Source: Paenibacillus sp. NAIST15-1
GTDB taxonomy: Bacteria; Bacillota; Bacilli; Paenibacillales; Paenibacillaceae
Direction of reading: 5' to 3'
Length of the DNA stretch: 64,000 nucleotides
Assembly: GCF_001894745.1 (NCBI RefSeq)
Contig: NZ_BBYF01000015.1
Location: 62,001-126,000 of the forward strand
Below the pieces are notes generated by a model that ran no database searches, was not told the DNA's origin, and was given only the letters and a program-made list of their open reading frames with translations. The stretch's first letter is position 1. Each line of letters opens with the position of its first letter. The position numbers and the translations under genes are program-made. Positions 9,156-18,749 of the stretch are shown one piece after another.

Positions 9156-11516
9156 ATGGGAAAAATGGTTGTGCATTTCGAGGAATTAACGCCAGCATTG
9201 CAAGCAGATGCCGGAGGCAAAGGAAGCATGCTGGCTTGGATGTATCAGCATAAATATCCTGTGCCGGAGGGTATCGTCGTACTGACGTCGGCTTTTCAGG
9301 ATGGGGAGCTACATGTACAGGCTTGGTCAGCCGTGCAAGTCTATGTGAAGCGTATGCGCAGCCACCATGGGGAGGTGGCATTCGCGGTAAGATCTTCGGC
9401 GCTTAGCGAAGATTCTGCGCAAGCATCTTATGCAGGGGAGTTCGAGACGGTACTAAACGTAACGACGGATGAGCAAATCCGAGAGGCAATTAGGAGGGTA
9501 TATGACTCCAAAAGCTCTGAACGGGTGGAGGCTTATAGTGCCGTAAAAGGAATGGAGCAGGCGCATGAAATCGCGGTCGTCATTCAAATCATGGTTCGTT
9601 CCGAGCTATCGGGTGTCCTTTTCACTGCTGATCCGATTACAGGCAGCTATGCAGCTATGGTAGGCAATTATGTGCATGGATTGGGTGAGCAACTCGTATC
9701 GGGTGAGGCCAACGCTTTCTCATTTGCACTCCGAAGACCAAAAGGGAGGTACGAAGGGCCCGAAGAGTTTAAGCGGTATGCACCTAAACTCTATCGACTA
9801 GCGTCTAAGCTGGAGGAAGAACTGGGAAGTCCGCAGGATATCGAGTGGGCTGTAGCGGAAGGTAAACTATATATTCTCCAGACGAGACCGATCACTACGC
9901 TAGTGCTGGGGAATCTGGATACGTATGAATGGAATGACACGAACTCCGGCGATTTCTTATGGACGAATACGAATATCGGCGAAGCCACTCCAGACGTCAT
10001 GACGCCGCTGACATGGTCCGTATTAAGGGCACTTGATGAGGAATCAAATATGATATCGGGCTTCCGCATTATGTCGGGCAATATATGTGGGAGGGCATAT
10101 ACAAATATAAGTTTGCCGGTGTCTATATTTCCGGCACTGGGAGTACCGCTTGCAAAGAGTCTGGATAAATTGTCCCAAACACTTGGCAAGATTCCAGAGG
10201 GAATGGAATTTCCCGTATATCCTTATTCTCGGTGGCATGTGTTTACAAAAATAACTCCGTCTATTTTTCGTTTTGCGAAGAAGGTCAAGACTACGCTTGA
10301 GGATATCGAGCAGTACCTCGCTGACAATCCCGATTGGTGTGCGAGGATGACAAATCGTATTCAGGCAACAAGTTCGCGTAAGGAACTGTGTAGCATATGG
10401 AGTGATGAGCTGTGGCCTTATACATGCAAGTCATGGTGGGGCTTAATAGCAGGTGGACGGAAATTTGGGGATGCGAGTTATAAGCTGAATAAGGAACTTA
10501 CTAAGCTCTCTGGTATGGAGACTGCGAATGCGTTAATGTCGAATTTGCGAGGAAAGTCCGGATTGGCCAGCCTTGGGCCGGTTATCGGCATATCGCAGGT
10601 GCTCCAAGGGACGATGAGTCGCGAAGAATACCTGAAGCAATACGGCCATCGCGGCCCGCATGAATTTGAACTATCTCTTCCTCACCCGGGAGAGGATCCG
10701 AAGTGGCTAGAGATTCAAATCGAAGAATATGAGAGATCGGACACGAATGTGGAGCAGCTTCTGAACCGTCAGAGGTCGCAATATGAAGATGCCTGGGAAC
10801 GGTTTGAGCAGAAATATCCGCAAAAGGCGAAGCACATAAAGAAGCAGATTGCCAAGGCATCGGAGTATGCTCATCTAAGAGAGGAGACGCGATCCGAATT
10901 TGTGCGGGTGTACCGCGTCATTCGTGCATTTGCATTGCAGGTGGGGAAAATCAGCGATGTGAGGAGCGATGTGTTCTTTCTGTATAAGGAGGAAGTGCAG
11001 AGGCTGCTTGCTGGAGATGGCGCAGGCATGAAGCATGTTGCTGCCCGTAAGGAGACATACGAGAAATATTTGACGCTGCCGCCGCTGCCTACGTTGATTC
11101 GTGGGCGGTTCGATCCGTTTCAGTGGGCGAACAATCCAGAGCGAAGAGTCGATGTCTTCGATGCATCCATGCCTACAGTCGTGGAAGATGGGACTGGGCT
11201 CACAGGATTTGCCGGCGCTTCCGGCAGAGTAGAAGGGACTGTCCGTGTTCTGAACCGGCCTGAGGAAGGCAACCAACTGCAATCGGGCGAGATTCTAGTG
11301 GCATCTACGACAAATGTTGGCTGGACGCCATTGTTCCCAAGAGCCGCTGCCATTATTACGGATGTCGGGGCACCTCTCTCACACGCGGCTATTGTAGCAC
11401 GGGAATTGGGCATCCCCGCTGTCGTAGGCTGCGGCAATGCAACAACGAGATTGCGGACAGGGGATCGGGTCATCGTGGATGGGGGCCATGGCATCGTACA
11501 CATATTGAGGGGGTAG
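9156..11516 (+). CDS. PEP synthase / rifampin phosphotransferase-like dikinase
   Basis: Soluble enzyme of about 786 residues. The N-terminal ATP-grasp domain resembles pyruvate phosphate dikinases (GGKGSMLAWM, AVRSSALSEDSAQASYAGEF, SGVLFTADPITG, ILQTRPITTL). The middle region carries GHRGPHEFEL. The C-terminal swivelling domain (about 705-786) has the catalytic His in PLSHAAIVARELGIPAVVG. Order and length match PEP-utilising enzymes such as PEP synthase and the rifampin phosphotransferase RPH, which transfer a phosphate from ATP through the His to a substrate. Whether the substrate is pyruvate, rifamycin or something else cannot be told. The start at 9156 has GGGAGGAG nine bases upstream; the frame is open back to 9096 without a site. 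It follows the TetR gene by about 107 bases. It is shorter than typical RPH (about 860). Confidence 0.82.
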   Translation: MGKMVVHFEELTPALQADAGGKGSMLAWMYQHKYPVPEGIVVLTSAFQDGELHVQAWSAVQVYVKRMRSHHGEVAFAVRSSALSEDSAQASYAGEFETVLNVTTDEQIREAIRRVYDSKSSERVEAYSAVKGMEQAHEIAVVIQIMVRSELSGVLFTADPITGSYAAMVGNYVHGLGEQLVSGEANAFSFALRRPKGRYEGPEEFKRYAPKLYRLASKLEEELGSPQDIEWAVAEGKLYILQTRPITTLVLGNLDTYEWNDTNSGDFLWTNTNIGEATPDVMTPLTWSVLRALDEESNMISGFRIMSGNICGRAYTNISLPVSIFPALGVPLAKSLDKLSQTLGKIPEGMEFPVYPYSRWHVFTKITPSIFRFAKKVKTTLEDIEQYLADNPDWCARMTNRIQATSSRKELCSIWSDELWPYTCKSWWGLIAGGRKFGDASYKLNKELTKLSGMETANALMSNLRGKSGLASLGPVIGISQVLQGTMSREEYLKQYGHRGPHEFELSLPHPGEDPKWLEIQIEEYERSDTNVEQLLNRQRSQYEDAWERFEQKYPQKAKHIKKQIAKASEYAHLREETRSEFVRVYRVIRAFALQVGKISDVRSDVFFLYKEEVQRLLAGDGAGMKHVAARKETYEKYLTLPPLPTLIRGRFDPFQWANNPERRVDVFDASMPTVVEDGTGLTGFAGASGRVEGTVRVLNRPEEGNQLQSGEILVASTTNVGWTPLFPRAAAIITDVGAPLSHAAIVARELGIPAVVGCGNATTRLRTGDRVIVDGGHGIVHILRG

Positions 11517-11670
11517 TGTACGTAGCTATCAAGCAGCGAGAACACCGACATGGACGAAGGAAGCAGATGTCGGGTACACTAGAGGCATAATGGCTGTATC
11601 AAGGGAGGGCGTGCGCTGCTCTCCTTTTCTATATTACGATCAAGATCAGGAAACGGGGTAAACGACAACA
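11517..11670. other. Short intergenic region before rlmH
   Basis: No gene or convincing terminator seen. Only a weak purine-rich site precedes the rlmH ATG. Confidence 0.4.
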
Positions 11671-12150
11671 ATGAACATTCAATTGGTATGCGTAGGGAAA
11701 CTGAAGGAGAAATACTTGGTGCAGGGCATTGCGGAGTACAGCAAGCGGCTCGCACCGTATGTGAAATTCCAAGTGTCCGAGGTACCGGACGAGCAGGCAC
11801 CAGAGAAAATGAGTGATGCCGAACTGGAGCAGGTTAAGGATCGTGAGGGCGAGCGTATTCTTGGTCATATTAAGCCGGATGCCCATGTCGTGGCACTGGC
11901 GATTGACGGACAGCTCTGGTCGAGCGAGGACTTAGCCTCGCAGCTCGATCGATTGGCGACGTACGGGACAAGCAATGTAGCCTTTGTGATTGGTGGTTCC
12001 AACGGGCTATCTGATGCTGTTCTCCGCCGTGCCAATTCGAAGCTGTCCTTCGGGCGTATGACGCTGCCGCACCAGTTGATGCGCTTGGTACTCGTGGAGC
12101 AAATTTACCGTGCCGTGAAGATAAACCGAGGTGAACCGTACCATAAGTGA
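11671..12150 (+). CDS. rlmH: 23S rRNA (pseudouridine1915-N3) methyltransferase RlmH
   Basis: 159-residue SPOUT methyltransferase that methylates pseudouridine 1915 in helix 69 of 23S rRNA. It shows the family hallmarks: N-terminal [16 protein letters not shown], the knot region [13 protein letters not shown], the [14 protein letters not shown] motif and the invariant C-terminus RGEPYHK. Length equals the usual 159 residues, so the gene is intact. It is a core gene, also known as orfX in staphylococci, where its last codons are the attachment site of SCC elements. Here too its 3' end is repeated downstream (see the repeat entries), and accessory genes follow directly. Confidence 0.97.
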   Translation: MNIQLVCVGKLKEKYLVQGIAEYSKRLAPYVKFQVSEVPDEQAPEKMSDAELEQVKDREGERILGHIKPDAHVVALAIDGQLWSSEDLASQLDRLATYGTSNVAFVIGGSNGLSDAVLRRANSKLSFGRMTLPHQLMRLVLVEQIYRAVKINRGEPYHK

Positions 12151-12154
12151 CGGC
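12132..12154 (+). repeat. rlmH 3'-end direct repeat, copy 1 (att-like, within rlmH)
   Basis: The core GAACCGTACCATAAGTGA encodes E-P-Y-H-K-stop at the end of rlmH and is followed by CGGC. It is the reference copy for three further copies downstream. Immediately after it lies a 19-base near-perfect dyad (12151-12169; CGGCGAAAA and its complement), comparable in position to the inverted repeat beside the SCC attachment site of staphylococci. Confidence 0.7.
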
Positions 12155-12305
12155 GAAAAATTTTCGCCGGAGATGGAACAATTGGATGCAGCCGAAACCT
12201 TTGCTGCTCCCTCGTTCCGATAAAATTCATTCTTGCTTTCAAACAATCCCTCTACTATTTCATCCAGATGGGCCAATAGAACGTGCTTTCCCTTATGAAG
12301 AGCGT

Positions 12306-12527
12306 ATGGGAACATGGAGTGCTGAGGTTTTTGGTAATGACACCTCGTGTGAGATCAAGGAATATTTCTATGAGAAGTACAATCGGGGTTCCGAAGTTAC
12401 TCAAATTGTAAGTATGTACACCCAACGCTTACTATCTACAGTTGGCATTGGAGTTCAATACAATCTTGCTTATCCTCAGTTCACGATCTCTATGAAAAAG
12501 GGCATTGCTACACTGGAAGCAAAATGA
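12306..12527 (+). pseudogene. DUF4259-like fragment
   Basis: Reading from the ATG at 12306, the product starts MGTWSAEVFGNDTSCEI and continues with an acidic/aromatic helix. This resembles the N-terminus of DUF4259 proteins (typically MGTWG...FxNDxAxD), small proteins often found in immunity-gene clusters. After about 45 residues the similarity fades and the frame ends early at about 73 residues, compared with roughly 120-140 for the family, so a truncation or frameshift is likely. The open frame extends back to 12147 through sequence with no coding character. The ribosome binding site is poor. The call rests on the N-terminal motif only. Confidence 0.45.
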
Positions 12528-12641
12528 AGGCCTATACAGTGAAAAAATTTCTAAGGAAACGATTACTAGATTATATAGCTTAATAGTCCTCAACAAGTAG
12601 CTGTATATATTAGTAACTTAAGATATAAAGGGGGATTTATT

Positions 12642-13130
12642 ATGAATATTGTTGTTGCGGAACATTGGAATCTTGAAAAGCATGAACTGCCCGGCATTAA
12701 TAGCATCATCTTTCCAAATGGCACTGTAACAATCTTAAGTTGTTACAGCGCATATAACCCCAACACAAATGAAAGTAAATTTTATTGCTCTCCCTTGTGT
12801 GACACAACCATTGAAAGCATATCAAAGTATAATGTTGAATGTTGGACGATCGTTGATGAATGGGTCAGTATTGATTATCAAGACAGGAAAATCTGTGGCG
12901 GTGATGGTCAAATGGGAAATGAAGGATTTATTGCTTGTACGGATGCTGAAGACCGTTTGGTATGGGGAATATTTTTTGAAAATTCAAACCCTATAAAAAG
13001 CTTAGAAATTAAAGATAAAATCCTAATCGCTATTAATGAGCATACCGAATTACAAATTGAAATCAACTTAGAAAACCTCACCCAAATTAAAATGACTTCC
13101 ATTAAACCCAAAAACGAGCCAACTAATTGA
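12642..13130 (+). CDS. Uncharacterised 162-aa protein
   Basis: A well-formed AAAGGGGG site precedes the ATG at 12642. The protein is acidic and cytoplasmic, with no signal peptide or membrane helix. It is rich in Asn, Ile and Glu, with three Cys in the first half and WTIVDEWVSIDYQDRKICGG in the middle. I recognise no domain. Its A+T-rich composition differs from the rlmH side. It sits in the accessory region behind rlmH beside the DUF4259 fragment, and its size would suit a small immunity-type protein; that is inference from context only. Confidence 0.6.
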   Translation: MNIVVAEHWNLEKHELPGINSIIFPNGTVTILSCYSAYNPNTNESKFYCSPLCDTTIESISKYNVECWTIVDEWVSIDYQDRKICGGDGQMGNEGFIACTDAEDRLVWGIFFENSNPIKSLEIKDKILIAINEHTELQIEINLENLTQIKMTSIKPKNEPTN

Positions 13131-13316
13131 TGAAACAAATACCAAGCACGAAATTTCCTTTGAACAACAAACTCGCGTAATTCCAAGTAGGTATTTCTAT
13201 TTAATAGACATAAAGATGTCTCTATCGTCCGTTTTTCTGCTATATTAACTGTGGTAAATTATGGAGAGTGTTTATTTAAATGTCTTAGAAGAAAATGACT
13301 AGGGGAGAAATACTTC

Positions 13317-16300
13317 TTGGAAACTCACTCATCCAAATATCAAATGAAAAAGAGCTATATTATATTATTGCTAGTGTTCATATTATTTGTTTTAACCGGT
13401 TTGCGCATTTTATGGATGGAAGCGTTTCATGTTCCCAAACAGGCGTCAATTCATAATGGGCAATTCGTTGATTTGCGCAATTGGAATGCAGAAGATGGCA
13501 GCATTCTCTTACTTGATGGGGAATGGGAGTTTTATCCCTCGCAATGGTTGATAGATGGTAGTCGGCAACAATTGTTAGGCGATAATGCGCCAATGCATAT
13601 TCAGGTACCGGGAGGATGGAATGAAGCTTTGCATGCTGACAAGCCATCTCCATACGGATATGGCTCTTATCGTTTGCGTCTTTATGTAGACCCTGCAAAG
13701 CATCCTAATTATAGTATTCGTGTACCCAGCGTACGCACTGCATCAGAATTATATGTAAACGGTCGCTTGCTTATTAAATCTGGACAGGTGGCGACAACAA
13801 AGGATGAATATATTTCGAAGGACCTACCTTATTCTACAGCCTTTACAGCAGATGACAACGGTGTAATCGAAATCGTCATTCAGGCGGCGAATTATGTGGA
13901 TAGTCGAAGCGGGGGCATTGTCCGATCCATTAAATTTGGTTCAGAAGAAGCTATAGCCAAAGAGACGAATGCTTCCGTTTTTATGCAGTTTTTGGCAGCG
14001 ATTATATTTATTATGCATGCTGTCTATGCACTTATTTTGTATGTACTAGGAAATAAGGAAAAGAAGCTGCTTTATTTCAGTTTGCTTGCATTATGTGTAA
14101 CGATCACGAGTGTCTTTAGTACGGATGAGAAGTTGTTCCATCAATTATTTTATATTGGAAGTAATTGGGATTTTAGGCTGACTAATATTGCTTTCGTTAT
14201 TGCAGCCTATGCTTTGCTCCAGTGTATGAATCATCGCGAGCTTCCATATTGGCGTAGGATGTACCCTATCTATAAAGTAATGAATCTAGGGACTGCCGGC
14301 ATCACGTTGTTTTTAGATCCACCTCAAGTGATTATGCTCTTTCCGGTTTATTATTTATTAGTTGTTGTTGCTGGAGTTATCACGTTAATTACAATGTTTA
14401 AAAAAGTAATCAAAGATTTAAAGAGCAATCTTTTACTGCTTTTCTCTTTTCTAGCGTTGGTGAACCATTCTCTTTGGTCGTTAATCTTGCTGAATAGCGG
14501 TTTGAGTCTTGTCTACTATCCGTTCGATATGATTATTGCGATGGGTTGTTTAGCCTCTGAATGGTTTAAGGGTTACTTTATCATGCATGCGAACACCAAA
14601 GAGCTTGCTGCAACCTTGCAAAGAATGAATGACCATAAGGATCAATTTCTGGCAAACACTTCACATGAATTTAAAAATCCGCTGCATACCATGCTTAACA
14701 TGTCACAATCCGTTTTAAAAAGGGAACAGCATTTATTGCAGGAACGGAGTATCAAGGAGCTTGAAACGGTTTTATCTGTAGGACGTCGGTTGTCATGGAT
14801 ATTAAACGACTTGATTGACGTGATGAGTTTACGGGAAGGCAATCCACGTTTACAAAGGAAAGTAATATTTATCCAGCCAATTGTGACTGGAGTAATGGAT
14901 ATGCTGCAATTTAACGCAGAAGTAAAGTCTATCACAATTGCAAATCAGATTTCGGAAGATTTTCCCCCGGTAATTGCGGATGAGAATCGAGTGATCCAAA
15001 TCGTGTTCAATTTACTTCATAATGCTGTGAAATATACGAATGAAGGGACAATTTCGATACAAGCTTTTGCCAAAGGCGGCAGAGCGTATATTGTGATTGC
15101 CGATACGGGGATCGGAATGGATGAGCACCTGCTTAAGCGCTTATTCCGTCCGTATGAGCAAGGCAGTACGAGTGTGACGATGATAGAAGGCGGTTTTGGG
15201 TTAGGTTTAAGCATAAGCAAGCAGTTGATTGAGCTTCATGGAGGTACGTTAGATGTATCCTCTGTTGTAGGGGAAGGCTCGAAATTTACATTTTCGTTAA
15301 ATCTGGCGGATGAGGAAGCGGAGGAAGAAAGTGAAGGTTCGAACCGATTGGAACCGTTCGTATTACAATCGATGGCGATGCAAAAAATAGCCTCTACTGA
15401 TGATTTGGACCAAATGGAACTTCCGCTAGCTGCGAAAGGGGCAACACCAACAACTCCATTCCAAATAAATCGTACTCGTCCGCTTGTATTAATCGTCGAT
15501 GATGATCCTGTCAATCTTCAAGTGCTTGAAGCCATAATGCCACCTGACGAATACGAAGTAACGATGGCAACGAGCGGTAAAGAAGCGTTGGCTTTGCTGG
15601 ATACCAAGGACTGGGATCTGGTCATCTCCGACGTTATGATGCCGCAGATGTCCGGTTATGAGCTGACGCGCATGATTCGCGAGCGGTTTACACTCACAGA
15701 GCTTCCCATTCTGCTCCTTACCGCAAGAAGCCAACCGAAAGATATTCAGAGCGGTTTTATAGCGGGGGCAAACGATTATGTGACGAAGCCAGTGGAAGCA
15801 ATAGAAATAAAATCACGGATCGAGGCGTTAATTACGATTAAACAATCCGTTCGGGAACAACTGCGATTAGAAGCTGCATGGCTGCAAGCGCAAATCCAGC
15901 CTCATTTTATATTTAATGCGTTGAATGCTGTAGCAGCTTTAAGCGATATTGATTTGGATAAAATGCGTAATTTGCTCGATGAATTCAGCAATTTTTTGAG
16001 GAATAAATTTAAATTTCAAAATATGGATAGGCTTGTTCCTATCGAAGAGGAATTAAGTCTAGTGCGTTCTTATCTATATATTGAAAAGGCTCGGTTTGAA
16101 GAAAGGTTACAGGTTATTTGGGAGATAGATGGCTACGGGGGCATAAAAGTCCCATTTCTTACGATCCAGCCTCTCGTTGAAAATGCGATAAGACATGGCA
16201 TAATGAAGCGCAATCGTGGAGGAACGATTCTTATTCGGATTTTTGTCTATGAGACGCATGCAGAGATAACCGTTGAAGACGATGGGGATGGAATAGACGA

Positions 16301-16487
16301 GGTTCAATTGCAACGAATATTAGAAAGAAAAGTGGATAGTCGTTCAGGTGTAGGATTGATTAATACGGATCAGCGATTAAAAAGGCACTTCGGAACAGGA
16401 CTTCATATCACAAGTACGTTAGGTACAGGGACAAAGGTAACTTTTCATGTACATAACAGGTTGAATAGCAGGGATAAAGCTAGGTGA
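13317..16487 (+). CDS. Hybrid sensor: 7TM sensor, HisKA kinase, REC, then LytS-type kinase
   Basis: Membrane signalling protein of 1056 residues. Order: TM1 (about 13-31); extracytoplasmic 7TMR-DISM-like domain (about 45-215); seven predicted helices (about 220-420); HisKA with phospho-His in NTSHEFKNPL (about 447); HATPase_c (545-665) with N box, DTGIGMD and GFGLGLSIS; REC domain (720-835) with VDDDP, Asp in VISDVMMP (about 771) and VTKP; then a second, LytS/YesM-type kinase core with QIQPHFIFNALN (about 861) and a second HATPase (950-1050) with DDGDGID and GVGLINT. Two kinase cores around a receiver suggest an internal phosphorelay. AGGGGAG nine bases before the TTG at 13317 favours that start; an ATG at 13344 is the alternative. 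No response regulator gene is adjacent. Confidence 0.85.
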   Translation: METHSSKYQMKKSYIILLLVFILFVLTGLRILWMEAFHVPKQASIHNGQFVDLRNWNAEDGSILLLDGEWEFYPSQWLIDGSRQQLLGDNAPMHIQVPGGWNEALHADKPSPYGYGSYRLRLYVDPAKHPNYSIRVPSVRTASELYVNGRLLIKSGQVATTKDEYISKDLPYSTAFTADDNGVIEIVIQAANYVDSRSGGIVRSIKFGSEEAIAKETNASVFMQFLAAIIFIMHAVYALILYVLGNKEKKLLYFSLLALCVTITSVFSTDEKLFHQLFYIGSNWDFRLTNIAFVIAAYALLQCMNHRELPYWRRMYPIYKVMNLGTAGITLFLDPPQVIMLFPVYYLLVVVAGVITLITMFKKVIKDLKSNLLLLFSFLALVNHSLWSLILLNSGLSLVYYPFDMIIAMGCLASEWFKGYFIMHANTKELAATLQRMNDHKDQFLANTSHEFKNPLHTMLNMSQSVLKREQHLLQERSIKELETVLSVGRRLSWILNDLIDVMSLREGNPRLQRKVIFIQPIVTGVMDMLQFNAEVKSITIANQISEDFPPVIADENRVIQIVFNLLHNAVKYTNEGTISIQAFAKGGRAYIVIADTGIGMDEHLLKRLFRPYEQGSTSVTMIEGGFGLGLSISKQLIELHGGTLDVSSVVGEGSKFTFSLNLADEEAEEESEGSNRLEPFVLQSMAMQKIASTDDLDQMELPLAAKGATPTTPFQINRTRPLVLIVDDDPVNLQVLEAIMPPDEYEVTMATSGKEALALLDTKDWDLVISDVMMPQMSGYELTRMIRERFTLTELPILLLTARSQPKDIQSGFIAGANDYVTKPVEAIEIKSRIEALITIKQSVREQLRLEAAWLQAQIQPHFIFNALNAVAALSDIDLDKMRNLLDEFSNFLRNKFKFQNMDRLVPIEEELSLVRSYLYIEKARFEERLQVIWEIDGYGGIKVPFLTIQPLVENAIRHGIMKRNRGGTILIRIFVYETHAEITVEDDGDGIDEVQLQRILERKVDSRSGVGLINTDQRLKRHFGTGLHITSTLGTGTKVTFHVHNRLNSRDKAR

Positions 16488-16505
16488 TAAATAAGTGATT
16501 GAATG

Positions 16506-16530
16506 AGGAGCATCCTTGGCTGCTCCTTTC
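16506..16530 (+). terminator. Terminator after the hybrid kinase gene
   Basis: Stem AGGAGCA / TGCTCCT with a short loop followed by a pyrimidine run, 18 bases after the stop codon. Confidence 0.6.
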
Positions 16531-16558
16531 TTCATTTTCGCTGATAGACCCGTTAAGC

Positions 16559-16581
16559 TGAACCGTATCATAAGTAACGGC
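16559..16581 (+). repeat. rlmH 3'-end direct repeat, copy 2 (att-like)
   Basis: GAACCGTATCATAAGTAA again encodes E-P-Y-H-K-stop and is followed by CGGC. It matches the end of the real rlmH at 21 of 23 positions; the two differences are synonymous (TAC to TAT) or stop-for-stop (TGA to TAA). There is no rlmH gene in front of it, so this is a stand-alone scrap of the gene end. It shares a further 25 or so bases upstream with copy 3 (CCGTTAAGCTGAA and the stretch before it). Confidence 0.72.
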
Positions 16582-16781
16582 AAGTTTTTATTGTACAACT
16601 CAAATGAAATGGAACAGCTAGGCTATTCGTCAGGAAGCAGAATGGAACTTTTTACCGATATTCCAAGCGATGGGATTCAAATGGTTTGAAGTTGGTTGTA
16701 AACAGTGTTACACTCAAAATCTATATTTTGTAATACACCTAAGAATAGACACTATTTTAGTTATAAAGGAAGGTAATACTT
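16582..16781. other. Intergenic remnant between att-like copy 2 and the ABC-F gene
   Basis: No gene seen. A short ATGGAACA... stretch near 16609 resembles bases just after the end of rlmH (near 12173), suggesting that more of the rlmH flank than the core is duplicated. Confidence 0.35.
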
Positions 16782-18521
16782 GTGATAAAGGTTGATAACT
16801 TATCCTTCTCATTCCCGCAAAAAGAACTATATAAAAACATTTCATTTACGCTTGAAGAGGCACAGCATTGTGCTTTTATAGGAACGAGTGGCAATGGGAA
16901 AAGTACATTAATAGATATACTGATGGATCCAGAAAGATATTTGTTCGAGGGCAAATTAGAAGTTGACCCGACTTGCAAAATTGGGCATGTAAGTCAATTC
17001 TCTCAACAAGACAAAACAAAAGAAACAACAGTTTTTGAATATATAGCGGAAGAATTTATTAAGATACAAAATGAAATAACAGCTATTTGTACAGAGATGG
17101 AAACATCATCGGATATTGATTCATTATTAGAAAAGTATCAATTAGCTTTAGACGCATTTGATTCAATCGGTGGGGATGATTTCGAGAGCAAAATTAATAA
17201 GAAACTAAATCTAGCAAACCTCATGAAGCTAAAAGATGTTAGGGTATCCGATCTGAGTGGTGGGGAATTCAAACTTATTCAAGTGATGAAGGAAATGCTT
17301 AGTAGTCCAGACTTAATGATTATGGACGAACCCGATGTATTTTTAGATTTTGAAAACCTAAATGCGCTCAGAAATCTTATTAATTCTCACAAAGGAATGC
17401 TGCTAGTTGTTACGCACAACCGATATCTATTGAATCATTGTTTCAACAAAATTATACACCTTGAAAATAAAGAGATCCAAGAATTTGATGGGCGATATAT
17501 TGATTATAACTTCTCATTACTTCAGACTAAAATTGAGTTGCAAGAAATCGCAGTCGCTGAACAAGAAGAAATTGAGAGATACGATAACATCATTGATAAT
17601 CTTAGAGCTATCGCGACTGTTAATGCAGATGCATCTAGAGGGAGAGCACTAAAAGCCAGAGTTAAGTTTCAAGAAAGATTGGAAGCACGTAGAATTAAAG
17701 CGCCATTTGTTGATATGAAGCAACCGAATATTCGTTTTGATATGGATCATGAAATGGAAGATACCGTTGTTGTAAATGTTAATAATTATCGCGTTGCCTT
17801 TGATGAGCTGCTGCTAGACCATGTTAACTTTGAGATAAAATCTACGGATAAAGTAGCCATTATCGGTCCAAACGGTACCGGAAAAACGACTTTACTCCGA
17901 GATATCTTTAACAATAATCATGATTCCATTGAAATAAATGCAGATGCTAAAGTGGCTTATCTATCTCAGCTTCAAGGCGAAGTGTTAAAGGATTCTAATA
18001 CAATACTAGAAGAATTCATTGATGCTGGGTTTAGCACTTATGATGAGGTTAGATCGTATATATCACACTATGGCTTTGAAGGAGAAATCGTTAATCAGAA
18101 GATAGCATCTTTATCTGGTGGAGAAAAAAATATGCTTCAATTGGCCAAAGTTGCTGCCAGTAAAGCAAACGTATTGCTTCTAGATGAACCGACAAGCCAT
18201 TTAGACACCTATTCACAAATCGCATTGGAGAAAGCCATTGAAGACTATAAAGGTGCGATTCTCATGATTTCTCATGATTTCTATTCTGTTGTAAATGGTA
18301 TGGATTATGTTTTAATCATCGGCGATAAGACGATAAGAAAAATGAGTATGCGTAAATTTAGACAGATGATTTATGCTAGTCATTTTAATAAAGACTATTT
18401 AGAAGCGGAACAAAATAAAAAAGCAGTTGAAATGAAAATAGAAATGGCTTTAAAAAATACTGATTTTGAATCCGCAAAGATATTGGTTGATGAGCTAGAA
18501 GAGCTGATTAAGTTGCTTTAA
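16782..18521 (+). CDS. ABC-F family ATPase
   Basis: Soluble protein of 579 residues with two ABC ATPase domains and no membrane segment. Domain 1 has Walker A GTSGNGKST, signature LSGGE and a modified Walker B LMIMDEPDVFLD (Asp in place of the usual Thr after DEP). A helical linker (about 240-330) includes the basic SRGRALKARVKFQERL segment. Domain 2 has GPNGTGKT, LSGGEK, LLLDEPTSHLD and an H-loop ISHD. This is the ABC-F layout, whose members act on the ribosome as translation factors or antibiotic-protection proteins. Neither class can be assigned here, though a cassette location fits resistance types. GTG start at 16782 with AAGGAAGG upstream. Confidence 0.88.
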   Translation: MIKVDNLSFSFPQKELYKNISFTLEEAQHCAFIGTSGNGKSTLIDILMDPERYLFEGKLEVDPTCKIGHVSQFSQQDKTKETTVFEYIAEEFIKIQNEITAICTEMETSSDIDSLLEKYQLALDAFDSIGGDDFESKINKKLNLANLMKLKDVRVSDLSGGEFKLIQVMKEMLSSPDLMIMDEPDVFLDFENLNALRNLINSHKGMLLVVTHNRYLLNHCFNKIIHLENKEIQEFDGRYIDYNFSLLQTKIELQEIAVAEQEEIERYDNIIDNLRAIATVNADASRGRALKARVKFQERLEARRIKAPFVDMKQPNIRFDMDHEMEDTVVVNVNNYRVAFDELLLDHVNFEIKSTDKVAIIGPNGTGKTTLLRDIFNNNHDSIEINADAKVAYLSQLQGEVLKDSNTILEEFIDAGFSTYDEVRSYISHYGFEGEIVNQKIASLSGGEKNMLQLAKVAASKANVLLLDEPTSHLDTYSQIALEKAIEDYKGAILMISHDFYSVVNGMDYVLIIGDKTIRKMSMRKFRQMIYASHFNKDYLEAEQNKKAVEMKIEMALKNTDFESAKILVDELEELIKLL

Positions 18522-18544
18522 AATACACCTCTCTTATTGAAAAG

Positions 18545-18569
18545 AAGACCCCTCGAAAAAGGGGTCTTT
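18545..18569 (+). terminator. Terminator after the ABC-F gene
   Basis: Stem AAGACCCC / GGGGTCTT with loop TCGAAAAA, then TTTG, 23 bases after the stop. Confidence 0.8.
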
Positions 18570-18749
18570 GTACTAGGTCAAGAATATATGGCGCGATAAG
18601 CCCAGCGCCTTTTCTGCCTTGAAACTAAGTACCTTACCATCGAACTTCCTGCATGGAATAGACAGGTATGTCCATAATAGATAGAATATAACCTAGACTC
18701 GAGAACATGAGGCGAACCGAAAATAACAATGACACAGAAGAGAGAGTGA

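Noticed and set aside
12147-12305. N-terminal extension of the DUF4259-like frame overlapping the rlmH stop
   Set aside because: The extension spans the att-like core and palindrome and reads as non-coding; family similarity begins at the ATG at 12306.
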